From NCBI GenBank assembly GCA_024734555.1, contig JANPWX010000097.1, positions 1,441,391 through 1,505,390 on the forward strand: a stretch of 64,000 bases of DNA. The letters run 5' to 3'. This DNA comes from Trochalopteron elliotii (lineage: Eukaryota; Chordata; Aves; Passeriformes; Leiothrichidae). How positions within the stretch are numbered: the first letter of the stretch is position 1; every line of letters starts with the position of its first letter. The translations under genes and the position numbers were made by a program. The notes under the pieces were generated by a model. The model made no database searches. It was given only the letters and a program-made list of their open reading frames with translations, and was not told where the DNA came from. This document shows, piece by piece, positions 13,997 to 27,700 of this stretch.

Positions 13997-14987
13997 AATA
14001 CTATCAGTGAGCAATACAGAACACAAAAGGAATGCAGCCTGCATTTAACAGACACATATGTCTGTGCAAAATACATGTGCTCAAGAGGTCTTTCAGCAGG
14101 CCAGTCATATTTAAGATGACAGAGGAATTAAAAAAGAGAATTTGTTTGATTAAAGATATGGAAAAGTTTTACAATATTGTAAAACATGGCCTTTTGTTCC
14201 ACACTATTGTGCGGGGCTGAATTTTTTACTGTAGAATATGCCTTTTAAAAGAGACAGCCTAAAGCTTTGCTTCTGAGTTCCCCATAGCGCAATGCATTTA
14301 TTCACTCAAGTGCTGCAGGCCAAATGCCTTGTCTAGTTCCAAAGGAATTCAATGGGAACTTTGGTTTACATGATACAGACAATCAGCAGATCACGTAATT
14401 GCAACAACAGTGTGGCCCCCAGGTTTTTCCTGCACCAGTGAACAAGGCAGCCATCAAACCTGATAAACAGGCAAGGCTCCAACTGGCTTTAAATTGTGCA
14501 GAACCTCAAGAGCAGCAGTAGCATCTTCTGCACTGTCAAACCCCAAAGAGGAAAATCCCTCCACACCAAACCTGTGAATCCCCGAAGACACCTTCAGAAC
14601 AAGCAAATAAGCAGATATACCTACTCTAGCATTTCTACTGAAGTTGTAGGCATGTAGAAAGGAGAGAACAGAAGCTGCATTTCTGTTGTGTGATGGGAAG
14701 AGGTCTGGTGGGGAAGAGAGCAATCTGACAGCACCATGTGCATAACTCAATTCTCTCTGTTTCTGCCTCTAGCACCACTAATATCAGACAGGACGGAAAG
14801 AACAGTTGCCCTAACCTGTCATCCCAGCCACCTCCAGAATCAGTCAAACCATGCTCTGGGCTTCCTAACAGCCTCTTGTCTCCTTGTGACCATTTTTCCC
14901 TTGACTTGCAGTCCTACAGCTACCTCACCTTTCTTATCCTGTAGCTTTGTATCTGCACTGTGACATAATGCAGGCTGTGCTCACATT

Positions 14988-15019
<32 letters not shown>

Positions 15020-16429
15020 CAAAAAACTCTGCCAAGGGCAAGGAAGACTGAGAGTTTCCTTTAGGAAAGTCTGCATAGCATATGTTAATATTAGTTCAGG
15101 TGAGGTGAGATGTTCAGAGGAAGATGTTCTACATGTAGAGCAAGAGGTTAAGGGGGTGCCCTGTGGTGCTCTCATCCCTGGGCAAGTGCACTGCACAGGT
15201 GTAGAACAGCAGCTACAGAACATCTGCTGCTCCAACAGGATCAAACAATGCAAAAGGAGAGAGAGAGATTACTAGTGGTCCTGTCCACTGAATAGTATAA
15301 GACAGAGGCAGACCGGGAGGAGGAAAAGAAAACAAGATCTCTCATCTCTGTTGTCTTGGGTGCTTTCTACTTACCATCCATGTCGACAGCTGTATCCCCT
15401 TTGGAGTGCTTTTCCAAAAAGTGGCTCTGCTAGAGCCACTCTGACAGCTTGCTCATTTCATCATAGCTGCCAATACATAAGCCAGAACACCACGATGTGG
15501 AGGAGCATTTAGACAAAGGGGAACAGATACAGCAAAAGGCAGAAGAGGACACCATCAGAAAGTGGTAGGAAAAAAGGAAAAAATTGTTCTAAGCAAAATC
15601 AAGTGAAATAGAGAAAGGGCACTAAATGGTAGAAAGAGAGGACTGAAAAATACTATTCTCTAGCTAGCACAGTGGCACATTCACATCAGGAAGGATGTTC
15701 TGAGACCTGAGGCATGGAGCCAAGGATCAAGATATGTGGGTTCAGGTTCCACCTCTGACAGGTTTCCCCATCTGATCTAACTGGAGATGTCCATCTCCCT
15801 GTTTTCTGTGGCTGCAGAACACCCTTCACTTCCTGCTGCTGCTCTCTTAATGGAGACCCTTCAGCAGAAGAACTGGCTTTAAAACTGTGAGGGGTGACTG
15901 CCTTGTGGCCGTGGCCATGCCATTGTTGTCAGAGAAGTGGAAGGCAGGATGCTGCAGGCCATGTTCACTGCCTGCCACCAGCACTTATGTGCAGGAATAT
16001 TCTCTAGGTCAGCTGTGGGACAGCACAGCTGGGCCTCTCAAGTGAAAAACTTCAGACTTAGCACAAGTTCTAGGGTTAACTCTAGGGGTCATTTTCTTAC
16101 TCTTTGAAAGAGATTTGAACTTTTTTTTGTCTAACCAGCAGTATCCAGTCACTCCATTAGATGGAGGCTGAGGTATCATCCACTGTGTGCCACACAGATA
16201 GTCCCCAGAAAGGCCCAGTCCCTTTTCCATAGACGTTTTCTTTCACCTGAGTTCAGGTTGTCTGTGCATACAGTGTACACACAAGAGCTTTTTTGCCACC
16301 TTTCTGGGGCCCTCAGCTAGCAGCCACTGCATATGCAAAGGGTTTGATTATTTACACCTAACAGAGAGCCAGAAATAAAGGCTGAACTGGAAAGTGGCAA
16401 GCAAAGGATATGTGCTTACTAACAAAAAT
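13997..16429. other. Unique DNA with an A-rich tract
   Basis: No supported gene. The minus-strand 98-codon frame at 14454-14750 ends without a donor and looks like chance. An A-rich G-interrupted tract lies at 14988-15026. Confidence 0.5.
14988..15026. repeat. A-rich (AAAAAAAG)n tract
   Basis: About 39 bases of A runs broken by single Gs. It creates the artefactual phenylalanine run in the minus-strand frame above it. It could be an old retroposon tail, but no element body is recognisable beside it. Confidence 0.8.
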
Positions 16430-16459
16430 GAAACAAAACAAAACAAACAAACAAAAAAA
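16430..16459. repeat. (AAAC)n microsatellite
   Basis: About seven tetranucleotide units of AAAC/AACA with minor interruptions. Confidence 0.85.
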
Positions 16460-16970
16460 TTCACCTTGTTCAAAAGCTGACTTCTTATACTGAAGAATTT
16501 AAGACATCGAATTTTCTCTCAGGTCATAATCATTAGCAAAAACTGTGTAGGTATCACCACAAGAAAGCCACCGCACCTTGTTCTATCTTTGTCAAGACAA
16601 GGCACTTGACAACAAGGCAAAGTGTGGGGTTTCTTCACAGCACAGATCTGTTCAGCCAGCACATCCTGACCTGGCCAAGCCCAGCTTGCTCCCTCAACCT
16701 GCCATTTTCCATTACCTAAACATCTCTGTGGCCATCAAATACACTGCTTCCAATAAAAGGAGGCCTAGCACTGATCATGGTATTCCAATGCAGCTTGACA
16801 AGTGCTAAAACAGAGAAGAACAATAATTTCTTTTGACTTTCTTACTGTGCTCTAAAAACATTTTACTTCCAGCTCATAAGAAATGTTAAATGGTGTTTCA
16901 AAACTTGCCAGTATCTAGCTACCTCCTACTTCTTCCATTATATATATTTTTCTCGTTTCTTTCTGGGGTA

Positions 16971-17138
16971 GTTTGTTTGGTTTTTGTTGGTTTGGGTTTG
17001 GTTTTATTTTTCTTTTTGGTGATTTTGGGGTTTTTTTTTTCTAGTTTGTTTGGGGTTTTTTTTAATTTTTAAATATTTTTGAATTTTTTGTTGTTTGGAA
17101 GGTTTTTTTGTTTGCTTTTGTTTGTTTGTTTGTTTCAG
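16971..17138. repeat. T/G-rich low-complexity block, (TTTG)n core
   Basis: About 170 bases made almost entirely of T and G, ending in a regular (TTTG)n run near 17110-17135. The plus-strand open frame through it (about 60 codons of F, L, V and G) is a composition artefact. It may be a degraded poly-pyrimidine or retroposon-tail expansion. Confidence 0.85.
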
Positions 17139-20100
17139 TTGGTTCCTCTTTGGCAGTACTTACACCAGTTTCCCCTACTAATACCATTCTGAGGCTAAAC
17201 CTTTGTGGAAAAATTCAGTCAAAATGATACAGCGATTTCTGAACTGACAAGTAGAAATACATTACTTCAACCAATCTGAAAAATTTTGACAGGTGCTGCT
17301 TTGAGTCAAAAAAACCCTTTTTCCTATCCTTATAAAAGACTGCCAATGTCTGGTGGCTTAAAATACATCATAATATCACAGTTCATACACACTCAGATAA
17401 AATCCAGCAACCAAAATCTCTGAGGTGGACACACTTCAATTTCTTGCAAAGTTTAGCACTCCCTAGGCTGCACAGCTCTAGACCAGAGGATATGACTGCC
17501 ATGGAGATTCATGTAATAGTGGCTTCAGGTGAGGGTGGGCTTCCATTGGTCTGGCAGAGACTATTTTGAGAAAATCACTTGGGAAACCTCTCTTTGCAGG
17601 CTCAGGGAAAAAAAAAAAAAAGTCCATGAACTCAACAGAAGGAGTTTTATGAGACAAGTTTGTAATTTAGAGACAATAGGATGAAAAATAGTTAAGGAAA
17701 GTTAAATATGGTTAAGAAAAGTTTATTTTTATTGACAGACCTTTGAAATTCCTTAGTCACATTCTGACAGATGTAGCTGATTGTCAGGCTTGGCTGGTAG
17801 CAAATGCTTCTGCGTCTTTTTTGTAAACAACTATCTGTTCAGACTGCTTACAGCAGCAAGAGACAAGCCCGTCTTCTACTGGAAACATAAAATGTTTATC
17901 CACCACCTGCTAGGAAAGGCTTTTGTTACTTGAAATTTGTCTTTTTAGCTCTGTGGAAAGCGTGTGTGTATTCTAAATGTATTTTCAAATAATGAAGCAG
18001 TTTTGATGCCTTAAAACATGTTTTCTTCAAAATAAATAACAGATTTTATCACTTGAATTGACTTTTAAATGCTTGTAAAAAGGTTCAGGATGAAGCACCC
18101 TAGAGAGAATAAGTTTCTGAATTCCCAGAATGCCAGGCTGTAAATCCCTTATTGCCAATGGCAAACAGCAACTCACATGCATAACCTTGTGAGCACTGGT
18201 AAGAGCAATTCTTCACTGATGGGAATTAAGCTTTCATTTTTCTAGCTCAGTATCTCACAAAATGGCCACCACCAGTGAATGCTCCTCATGACACTTCCCA
18301 AAGTAAGCATCAAATATCCTTCTGGAAAGATCTCTCAAGGAAATCCAAAAAAACTAAATCACCAGAAGTCACCACCATTTACTGGAGCAAAAGTTAGGTG
18401 CCCTTTTGATGGAAAAAAAATCAGTTTTTGATAAAAGGCTGCACTGGCAATTTTATTTTACAGAAACCTGGAACCAAACACCACACACTATACAGGCAAC
18501 ATAAAACAGTCAGCAGCAATTAATGCTGGTCAGTGTTGACTTGGGCTGAAGGTGAGCCAGGCACTGTGGAAACAGGGCACTCTCAGCTCTCTGCTACTAA
18601 ATCCCAGCAGTTATTGTCATTTATAATGGGAGTCTGGCTGTGGAGAATTTGAAATAAAAATAACGGCATACCAACAAGCATTTATCAACAACAACGTCAT
18701 TAAAACACTGGGAAGGGAATTTTTTTAGAAGCCTTCATCAGCTCTAGGAGAATTCCTCCCTGCATAATGGCAGTGCTCTTAAAAAGAATAGACCAGTGGA
18801 TTTTAGAGCAAGAGAACATTGCTAGCAATTGTCTGACCTAAATATACATAACCACATCCACATAAAATACTTTTAAAATAATGCCACTAAGGTCAAATAA
18901 TCCAACATTCAAAATTCACAAAATGACAGTACTAAGGTTGCCTGCATGACCTTAACTCAGCAACCCTTAATTCAGGCTCCCTCAGCCTGACTGCAGAGAA
19001 TGGACAAGCCTCCATAAATAGGTGGCTAATCAGCTGCTACTTTTGCCCTTGTATCTCAGAGCAGCAGTGAAGGCATGCCACAAAAACCCAGCCCCAGGAC
19101 TGTCATTTCACAGGTCATTACAGTCCCAGAGCAACCTCTCAGCGACCCCAGGCTGCGGCAACCCGCAGGGCATTCAGGAACACTGAATCAAGGCCGAGAC
19201 TGGAGGAATGGGAAAGGCGTAGGCCAGATATTTAGGGTCCTTTTGAGATCTGTCTGCCATTTTAAGAGCCTAAATCGAAAACTTAGAAGTTCTGCATCAC
19301 CACTTTTAGTTGTGCCTGCAGTCCCTTACAGATGAGAAAATACCTGCTTCTAGTTGTACACAAAAGAGCTTGTGCCCAAGCAATGCTTAATTTCTCAGGA
19401 GCAACCTCATAACGACACTCCAAAGGAAATCCCATACTTAACTCTTTCCTGGCTTCAGTGGTCCTCTGTGGTAATACACTTAAATCAAAAAGTACAAAGG
19501 CCAGAGGGAGAGGTGGTGTGCCAGCCCTCTCATTTATCACTGGTCATGGTGTTCACATCAGGCTGAATAGCTCTGGGTTTCAAAGTATTCTTTCCTCAAA
19601 TGGGTTTGTGTACATCTATGGGCAATATTCTCATTCCATTAAATAAGCATTTTGTGACCAGCCACACATACTACCAGCAGGACTGCCCACCACAACAGCC
19701 TTTGATACCAGAGTTGTCAACACAATTAACTTTTGTTTCCACAGCATCCGACACAAAACAGGCTCGTATGTTCTGTCCTCAGTGCACATATTTCAGATGG
19801 AATAAGGCAAATACTAAACTAGGCAAAGGGAGTCCACTTTGAATCATCCAGTATCCCTCAGGACAACCTAATCAGAACCCAGAAAGCAGAGTATCATAGC
19901 TCAGAGGAAGGACAAAAAGAACACACTTCTCTGGAAGTAAGACAAGTAGCAAACCTCTGGTTCTTTAGGTCAGTTTTGATAATTGAAACATTTCATATAT
20001 GAACTCAATACCTCCCAAGAATCCATCCCTACTGCACAGCATAGGGCCATGCAGAGTCACCCAAGCTGGCAAGCCTGCCATTTCCACATGGTAAAACAAA

Positions 20101-20324
20101 CAGCAGGCACACACAAGAAATGCCAATTGCTGTTCTGGATGCAGGTGCTGGCAAAGCCAGCAGATCAAAGGCTTTCCTAAGGTTGGAAGCTGTCAGAAAC
20201 CTCCATTCTATCACTCCTTCCCCAGCCCATGGATCTAGACAAGGCAGAACCAATTTTTTTCAACCACAGGGAAAGCTACACCAGCATTCTCGCGAAGACG
20301 TGAGAAGATTTCCTGCCTTGCCAC
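17139..20324. other. Unique non-coding DNA
   Basis: No confident feature. A plus-strand acceptor-like site near 19064 is followed by an open frame to 19335 that contains a possible donor after ...catttcacag at 19110. This would give a 40-50 base exon, but nothing links it to other exons, so it is not called. Frames at 19.3-20.3 kb overlap on both strands and look like chance. Confidence 0.45.
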
Positions 20325-20433
20325 CTGGTTTCTGACTGTATTCATGAAATCTAATCCTCCAAGCTGCTATGCTGAGGAGGATGGGATTTGTGAAGGCTTT
20401 GAAGACCCCAGGCAGGTAATTCCTGAGGTAATT
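20325..20433 (-). CDS. Candidate internal exon, unidentified
   Basis: On the minus strand a strong acceptor (cactttgttttgctttcag) precedes a 109-base block open in one frame, beginning NYLRNYLPGVFKAFTNPILL and ending before a donor-like CAG/gtggca. The phase is 0 in and 1 out. The peptide is hydrophobic and protein-like, but I recognise no family. The donor is weak, the frame stays open past it for about 20 codons, and no neighbouring exon with matching phase was found. It could be a pseudo-exon, which is common in introns. Confidence 0.22.
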
Positions 20434-20499
20434 CTGAAAGCAAAACAAAGTGACAGTCTGCTTCCTGATCCGTTTTTCTAGGAAAATTACATTTTACGG

Positions 20500-20760
20500 C
20501 CAATTCTGTCCTTACACACTGACTATAAAATTAACTTATTAGCTGACTCAACTCCATTTTATGTGAAGGATTGAGAAGGATTGCCTCCAGCCCTTGTCCC
20601 TTTAACTCTAATTATCAAGTGTATACCAGATTAAATTCAGAATGAAGTAGCCGGGTCAGGCAATCTACTTAAAGTTTAATGGAAGTTAATGATTCATTGA
20701 TCAAACTCATTTATGTCTAATTAAACCCTTCCTGTATTATAAAAGACAAGGGGGAAGTTT
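20500..20760. promoter_or_regulatory. A/T block rich in homeodomain-type sites
   Basis: This stretch contains many TAAT/ATTA words (ttaacttattagc, taattatcaag, ttaatgattcattgatca, tctaattaaac) in non-repetitive sequence, like many conserved vertebrate enhancers. That is only a compositional resemblance. Conservation cannot be seen from one sequence, and A/T-rich DNA makes such words by chance. Confidence 0.2.
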
Positions 20761-23700
20761 TATAATGCACCTCACTCCCCTTCTGCACATGGTGGATTTG
20801 CTGCAGAGCTCCATGGAAAATTCACAGCATCTGCCTTTCGTAAGTGCATGGTTTGGCAGCAGCCCTGTAGATTTAAAAGTATAATTATCTTGGATGACTT
20901 CAGCAAATGGATGGGGTTTACACAATGCTGGCAAATACAATACCAGTATCCAGCTGCACACAGCCAGACTGAAAACTGAGCTTGTACGCACCAGCACAAT
21001 GGTGGAGTTCCAGGGAGCATAAAAATAACCAGACCTGCGTGTGGATCTCAAGCATGAGCCTCCCTGGAATAAGCCAGCAGTGACGTTAAGCCTGAGACAG
21101 GGAGAAAAGCTTCCTATTGCATGTGGATGCACCTCAGTCTCTGCTCAGGCTTCAAAACTGGCAAAGCAGCCAAGGATCTGAAGCATGGCACAGGCAGTGT
21201 TCAGCATTCACACATAAACAAGTGACAGGCAACCCACGGCAATGCTCAGGATTTATTCTTTCCTCCACTGACTGTCCCCCCTTACTAAGTACTTCCTAGA
21301 CATTATCTTGTATAGAAAGATGTGATCACAATACAATGCCCCTACAATTCACCCACCAGAGCATTACTTTTGTCACAATTATTCAAGGTAGTATAATTAA
21401 ACATGAATACCATGGCCTACTTACATATTTATCATTTTTTACATAGATTTAAAATTTATACCATTCATGTGAAGAGTAAAAAAAATTTTTGCAGTCTCAG
21501 GCTGCCAGGGTACAGAAGGAATGCTTTTTTCCTTCTCTGTAATTTGAAGTTATAGGTCCTTCACATGTTAGATAGGATTATACAGTCTTTAAGATTATGC
21601 TTTTCAAACCTTTTTAAATGTATACATCCATAAGATACATAGTGACATAAATTACCCTAGAGAAACAAAATTAAATGCACTGTAATAATTTTCTTTCTTC
21701 AGTAGTCTACATCCCTATCACTTCTCAGGTGTCTGACTAACACAAGATAAAATCAACTGGCCTTGAAATTTGTTGAACAGTTTAAACTGTTTTGTGTTGG
21801 ATCAAGTGGTTTTCATGAGTTGGCAGGATACTCCTTTCTTATCTCCTATGTTATTCTAGTTCTATGGTATTTTGCAAATCTGTATGGATCTCTAATGATA
21901 ACTTGTTGACCTATTCCTTCTGCTTCCTGCTTCTTAGGTCACAGCAGAGTATAGGTTTCACTGTCTTCAAAACTACATTCCTACTGCATTCCTGATGGTC
22001 CATTATAGCTGTCCTTTAAGTAAATGTGTATTTTCACTTATTGTGATGTTAAAATGTGATGGTTGCTTATATATTAAATGGGTACCAACTCCCAATATAT
22101 ATATCTAACTTGTCCCAAAGAACCATTTTGAACCTGACCAGCTGTAGCTCATGAAAGTCTATTAGAAGCAGCAGCAAGCTTTGGTCTTTTGTACTATTTT
22201 GCCTGTAACTCTTTCTAGCCTTGGCACACCAGAAAAATGTGACATCCTGCACTCTGCTAAATTGCAAATGAAACAGGCTTTTGGTAGCATTTCCTGTCAT
22301 TTCCAAAATGATTTGCCATATATATATAATAGTTTGATTTTTGACAACTTTCTTTTACAAATCCTTAACAATTTTAACTAATTTCAACAGTGGTGAGAGG
22401 CTGTTGTTTTATGGCAGTAAGGCATGGTTCAATTTCTATTTTACAGTAAATTGCACAGACCAGCTATGAATACACTAAGGTTCATTATCTCAAATGGTAC
22501 TGCTTGGCACTCCATTTCTGCCCAAATATTTTATTTCTTTATCCATAACTGTTCCAAGAAGTCAGTCAGTTCCCAGAAGTCTACAGAGAACCCTCTAATA
22601 ATGAGGTTGTTTGTATAATTTGCAGTGGAAAGGTTATTTCCTATTTTTTTTTTCTGAGGTCTGTTGGGAATGGCTTGTATTCTCATTGTTTCCTTTTGCT
22701 ATTTGGACTGCATTTAATTTAACTGCAATTAAATCAAATGGCAACTGCAATTTAATTTAGCTGTTACCACAATTAATTCTATGATCTCTGAAAGATTTGT
22801 TCAAGTTTGACTGGAATATGGCCCCTCTGGGTTTCCAGACACAGACTTTGATTCCGGATTGGTCATGCATATCCTTTGGGGTGGAAAAAAGGGGTTCTTG
22901 GTAACCTAGGCCTTATGACCAACCACCTCTGTATGTGCCACTGTATACACTCAAATCATCTTGATATGTCCAGCAACCTTGAAAGACAGATGGGGTTTAT
23001 CCCAGTTGCCAGACCATTCAGGGAGGATGATGCACATGAGTAATTGTAAACCTTTATTTTGTAGATTTTTTTACCAATTCCTTTCAGTTCCTGTCTTGTG
23101 TCTCACTCTTAAATAGCATGAAAATTAGAGGAGAACCACACAAAAAGTGGAAACAAGAACATATGACCAAGAATGAATAAGGAAGTAACACAGCTCAGAA
23201 AAATAAAATCAAAAGAGTAATACACAAAATGAGTTACAGCTAGCAAGGAAAATAAAAGGTTTCAAGGAAAAGCTCACTGATTTCATCAGAAACACTTCTA
23301 TATTTTTAGTGAATATGAGAGAAAGAAAAGTAAAAATACACATACCATATACTTTGGAAGAACAATAAATGACGTATGACACAGATAAGACTGAAATATT
23401 GACATTTCCATCCTTTCTTTAGAATGACACAATGGATAATAAAGGAGAGAGGAACATGGACCAGAATAAGCAAAGGACATCTTAAAAGTACGAAGGCAAG
23501 ATAGATATTTTCAATATAGTTGGACCTGACAAAGCTCACCCTAAAGAATTTCAGGAACTCGTGAAAGCCATCCCTAACAATTCAGAGGACAAAAGTGTCT
23601 CTCAGAGAAAACCAAAGCAGCAGCAGCAGTGTCTGTCTAAAATAGCATTCTAATATGTATTAATCGAGTTTTTGCCAGTGTTTAGGAAAACATCAGCAAG

Positions 23701-24146
23701 AAATACTAAAATTATTGGTTACTATGACCAAGAACATAACAGGCTAATAAAAAGCAATAATAAAACAATGATCAATTATATTATGCCTGCTTAATTTGGT
23801 ATATTTATTAGGATTACTTGCCTAGATGATAAGGAGACAGACACAGATATGACATTTATGTTATCTGCCTAAACTTTTTCACATACCTGCATGATATTCT
23901 CACATCAGGAAAATACAATTCAAAAGAAATGTCAGTGCATGAATACCTGATTTTAAAACAACGCTCACGTCCTAAGTCAGAATTTTCAGTCTCAAAATGG
24001 GATTTGGAGGGATCTGCAGTGAATCCAGGGCTAGTCAGTATTTTCAATAATGATTTAACATGAAATAAAATTATGTTTAAAGTATTTAGTCCAGTCCCCT
24101 GCTGAAAAGGATTGTTAGCATCTCAGATATCAAGTCAGTCCCTTTG
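20761..24146. other. Unique non-coding DNA
   Basis: No gene could be supported. The 131-codon minus frame at 20737-21132 is the longest here. It starts in unique sequence, has no strong acceptor and encodes a cysteine-scattered peptide I do not recognise; I treat it as chance. The A/T inverted-repeat cluster at 22705-22780 is listed separately. Confidence 0.45.
22705..22780. repeat. A/T inverted-repeat cluster (ATTTAATT/AATTAAAT)
   Basis: The words gcatttaatttaactgc, gcaattaaatcaaatggc and ctgcaatttaatttagctg follow each other within about 60 bases. They form direct and inverted copies of a CTGCA-ATTTAATT module. It could be a clustered homeodomain-binding site or local slippage. Confidence 0.5.
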
Positions 24147-24520
24147 AGAATCACAGAAACAATTATAGAAAAATTTAAATTGAAAGGGACCTAAAGAGAC
24201 CTTTAGCCTAACTTTCTGCACAAAGGATCAGACCAGGTTTCTCAAAAAGGTTTTCAAGACCCAACTGGCCAAAAACAAGTATGGAGATAGCAGAAACTGC
24301 AGTTACAACCTGCCAAAGGCAATCAGTTTCACTGTCCTCACTATGAAAAAGTTTACTCCTATATTCAGGCTCAACTGTTTTTATTTCCACTCACATCCAT
24401 AGTCTGTTATCCTCCCACCTCTGTGAAGAGTCTGACTCTTTTCTTCTTGATGACTTCCTCCTTGGTGTCGAGGAGGACTTGCCAAGTTTCCACAAGGTTA
24501 AAGGTAGTCCTCCTTCCCCT
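24147..24520 (-). mobile_element. Old CR1 LINE 3'-end fragment
   Basis: It starts with gagaatcacagaaac, a diverged CR1 tail in reverse. Degraded CR1 3'-UTR words follow in the expected order: 'aaagggacctaaagagacc', 'atgaaaaagtttactcctatattcaggctcaac' and 'tcctcccacctctgtgaagagtctgactc'. The element is on the minus strand and has no coding capacity. The high divergence marks it as one of the oldest CR1 copies here. Confidence 0.65.
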
Positions 24521-24683
24521 CAATGCTCCCACACCATCCTAATAAAAAAAAAAAAAACGTAATAAAAAGATACATGTTTAGATCTGGGAAGAAACAGTTA
24601 AATACACAAACACAAAATGGGAAATAATTAGTGAAGCATCAGTGGTTCAAATACTAAAAGGCTCTTGCACTATCTTAATATAC

Positions 24684-24759
24684 CCAGTACATGTAACACA
24701 TTCATTTGCTGTGTTTGGCACTTGCGAAGCTGTGGTAGGATGCTGCCCAGAGTCCAGTC
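24684..24759 (-). CDS. Candidate internal exon, unidentified
   Basis: The minus strand carries an excellent acceptor (long pyrimidine run ending tttgtttcctcag), then 76 bases open in one frame, reading DWTLGSILPQLRKCQTQQMN and a short helix-like tail, and a GTATAT donor. Phase is 0 in, 1 out. The peptide has the amphipathic look of a helical-repeat protein, but I recognise no family. A second frame is also open for 38 codons to a stop. No phase-compatible neighbour was found, so this may be a pseudo-exon. Confidence 0.3.
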
Positions 24760-27700
24760 CTGAGGAAACAAAAAGGAAGTGAGATGCAGAAGACTTTAGT
24801 GGAAATAACTTTGGATTTGGAAATTTGGTGATATACACTGTTAGGAAAGACAAAGACATTTTCTCTCTAGACAGAGAAAGAGAAGAGGTGAAAGAAAAAG
24901 AGAACAGCAAAAAGGGCATGGAAATAGTATTCCAGTCACTGAGTAGGTAAGTCTTTCTTCCCATATTAAGGAAAAGAGCAAAGATCTCCTGTGCTCACTG
25001 TGACCATGTCAAATAGAAACACTTGCAGTCAAAAAATATTAGCACAGGGAGTATGAAAAAACCTCTAACTACAGGAATAATCAAGTGATAAATTAGGCTG
25101 CAAAGCAAGGCCATGGATTCTACATCACTACAGCCTTTCAGCCAAGGGTAGATAAATACTGTTGGCTCTGTGCAGATCAGACAGGAGAAACAGATAATGT
25201 CTCAAAGTTCTTTCTATTTGAAGACAGAAAATTTCATAACAAGTTTGATTGATGCCTCAGGTAAACCCCTTTTATAAATAAAGTCTAAGCGACGACACTG
25301 CCTTATTAAATGTTTTGGGGTCTTAAGGTCATTAAAGGGAGCCAAAGAAACACTGGCTGTGAAAGTTGGAGTATGGTGCTTCTACAAAGTGAATTATCAG
25401 TTCATTTTTCCTTAGAATTTCATTGCAGTTCAGATCATCCAATGGCATTGTTTTCTTTTTAATAAAACTTTAATTTGACTTTGACTGAGTCATTTTTTGC
25501 TTTATCTTGTCTAACCTAAATTGCTCATTCATACTCAACAGTTTATAAACCATTTAGCATTTTGGGGGTTGTCGAGTGTTTCTGTATAATTCTTTTTTTA
25601 CATCAGGTACTACCCAAACCTTTACAAAGCCTTATGCTTTCTTGTTTGTTCAGGGGGTTGGTTTCCTATTTTAAGTGCACATGCATAACATTCATATAAA
25701 AAAATCTTATTGTTTGCATCATAAGCTTCTTAAGTAAGAAAATCTTTCTTTTCTTTCCAAGCCTGCAAGTTTTAGTAGGTCTTTTATCACAGTTACTTCA
25801 TAGGAATTTACATAAAATTTGTATTCGTACTTCTGCAGATATCTACAGTGTGGCACAAATGATGCTTGCTCAAAGTATTTGCACTTAAGTGATTTTTTTG
25901 TCCCAGTGGACTGGAATCTCAAACTCTACAAGACTGGCACCAAGACATTCTCCAGTTCCAGTGGTATTTAACTTTGTTAAAGTGAGCCCTTCACATACTA
26001 TAGGGTAAAGACTAATTACTACACACATAACACTCTTTCTCATTTATATGCTATATTGTTCCAGGGAATGGTAGGAAAAAAAGTTAATCATCATGTATTT
26101 TTATTTGCTTTTGTTAAAACTGAAGTTTCTGATAACTGTACCTGCAGAAAGTTAGTTCACTTTACTTTTGGAAACAGTGTCCAATGTCTGAGTGTAAAAT
26201 GATACAGAAAAAAAAAATTAAAAAATGTATTTTGGGACTTTATTCCTTGTCCTAAGTGTACTACTCTCTCTCATCAGGCTGAAAGAAATTATCTGAATGC
26301 TGATATTATCTGAGGACAGCAACACTTTTCATCATCTTTGGATGCCTTTTCTAGGGTACCACCTGAATTTTGCCTCAATAGTGGGTACTCCTAAGTTACT
26401 TTAATGCACAATAAACATAACTAAAACCAATAAGCTTTAAGTATATCTTAGGCAAATAAAAAGGCAGAGATGCTCTTGGAAATAACTGAACTATTATGAA
26501 AAGCAAAAACAAGCAAATAAAGAAAAGCAGCCCTTATGCATTGCAAAAAGTTCATCTGAGAAGTCCACATGGTCAGGAGTAAAAGAGCAAAGAGGCAGAA
26601 GTACTGCTTTATCACCTCTTAAGCCTGATTGCAATTAATTTCAATCATTTGGAGCAATCAGGAGGACTTCAAAGTAGTAAGTCTTCCCTTACTTCCTCTC
26701 TATATTAGGTGATAACAAAAATATATCCCTTACCCTGTCAAGGTTTACTACCAACTAGAAAATTACAGAGAGACACAAGCACTTTGATTAAGAGAAGCAT
26801 AGAGTGACAGGTGAGACAGTGGAAGAGAGTTACTATCACATGAACTTCACTGGTATAAAGTAAAGTATCTATGAGATGCATATTTTCTAGCAGAATAGAA
26901 AAAAATTAGAAAAGCAAGATGAACTCTAATCTGCAGCATAGGTTATCTTTGGAGTATGGCTGAATATGAACCAAGTTGAATAACTGTCTTTTAAATAAGG
27001 TTTAGAGCACAACTCAGAGGCAATGTTGAGTAAAATAAATATCAGTAATTTTAACAAAGCATTATTGAAATGCAAAAATAATAAATAATAATAAATATCC
27101 CTTAAAATATTTTTTTTTCTTTCAGGAAATTTAAGCTGCTATGAATATTCATAAACTGTCACATTTAATAGAAATCAGCATGTTATTTCATGAACAGTAG
27201 ACCCAGCAAAGTCTGTCTTCCTACAAGTTGTATATTTTCTACCCAGGTCATCACTTCCTACCCTCAATTCCAAACTACACCTCCAGTCTGCTACAAAACT
27301 TACACTGTAGGTAGGAAGCTAGAGACTCCCATCCCTGTGTCAGCAAAGCTTTGCAAAACTGACTAAAAGGGTCCCCCTGTTTCTAGGGTCAGAAAAGCAG
27401 CAAAGATCCATAATGTGATTTCCTAGAAGAAACAGTATATAATTGAGGAGGTTCCTAAACAGTCACACTTAATTGCTGTCTTCTTCCCTGAGTGACTTCA
27501 GTAAATGAAATGTGTACCTTGACCAGTAAGGGAAATAAGGAAATGCACAGCAGTTGTCGGGCCAAGACTCAGCCTGGATCCTGTTGAACTTTGCTGGGCT
27601 GAGAGCCAGGAACTGCTTCCATAGGAATGCACTTGTTGCTTCTTCAGCCCAGCAGTCCTTGCCAACCACTGTCTTTTTTTCTAAACCACTGCCTAGTTGG

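Noticed and set aside
16890..17072. 60-codon hydrophobic plus-strand frame resembling a membrane peptide
   Set aside because: It is largely a translation of T/G-rich low-complexity DNA.
20737..21132. 131-codon minus-strand open frame
   Set aside because: No strong acceptor or donor, no recognisable domain, and another frame of the same strand is also open for 82 codons. Length alone is within chance for 64 kb.
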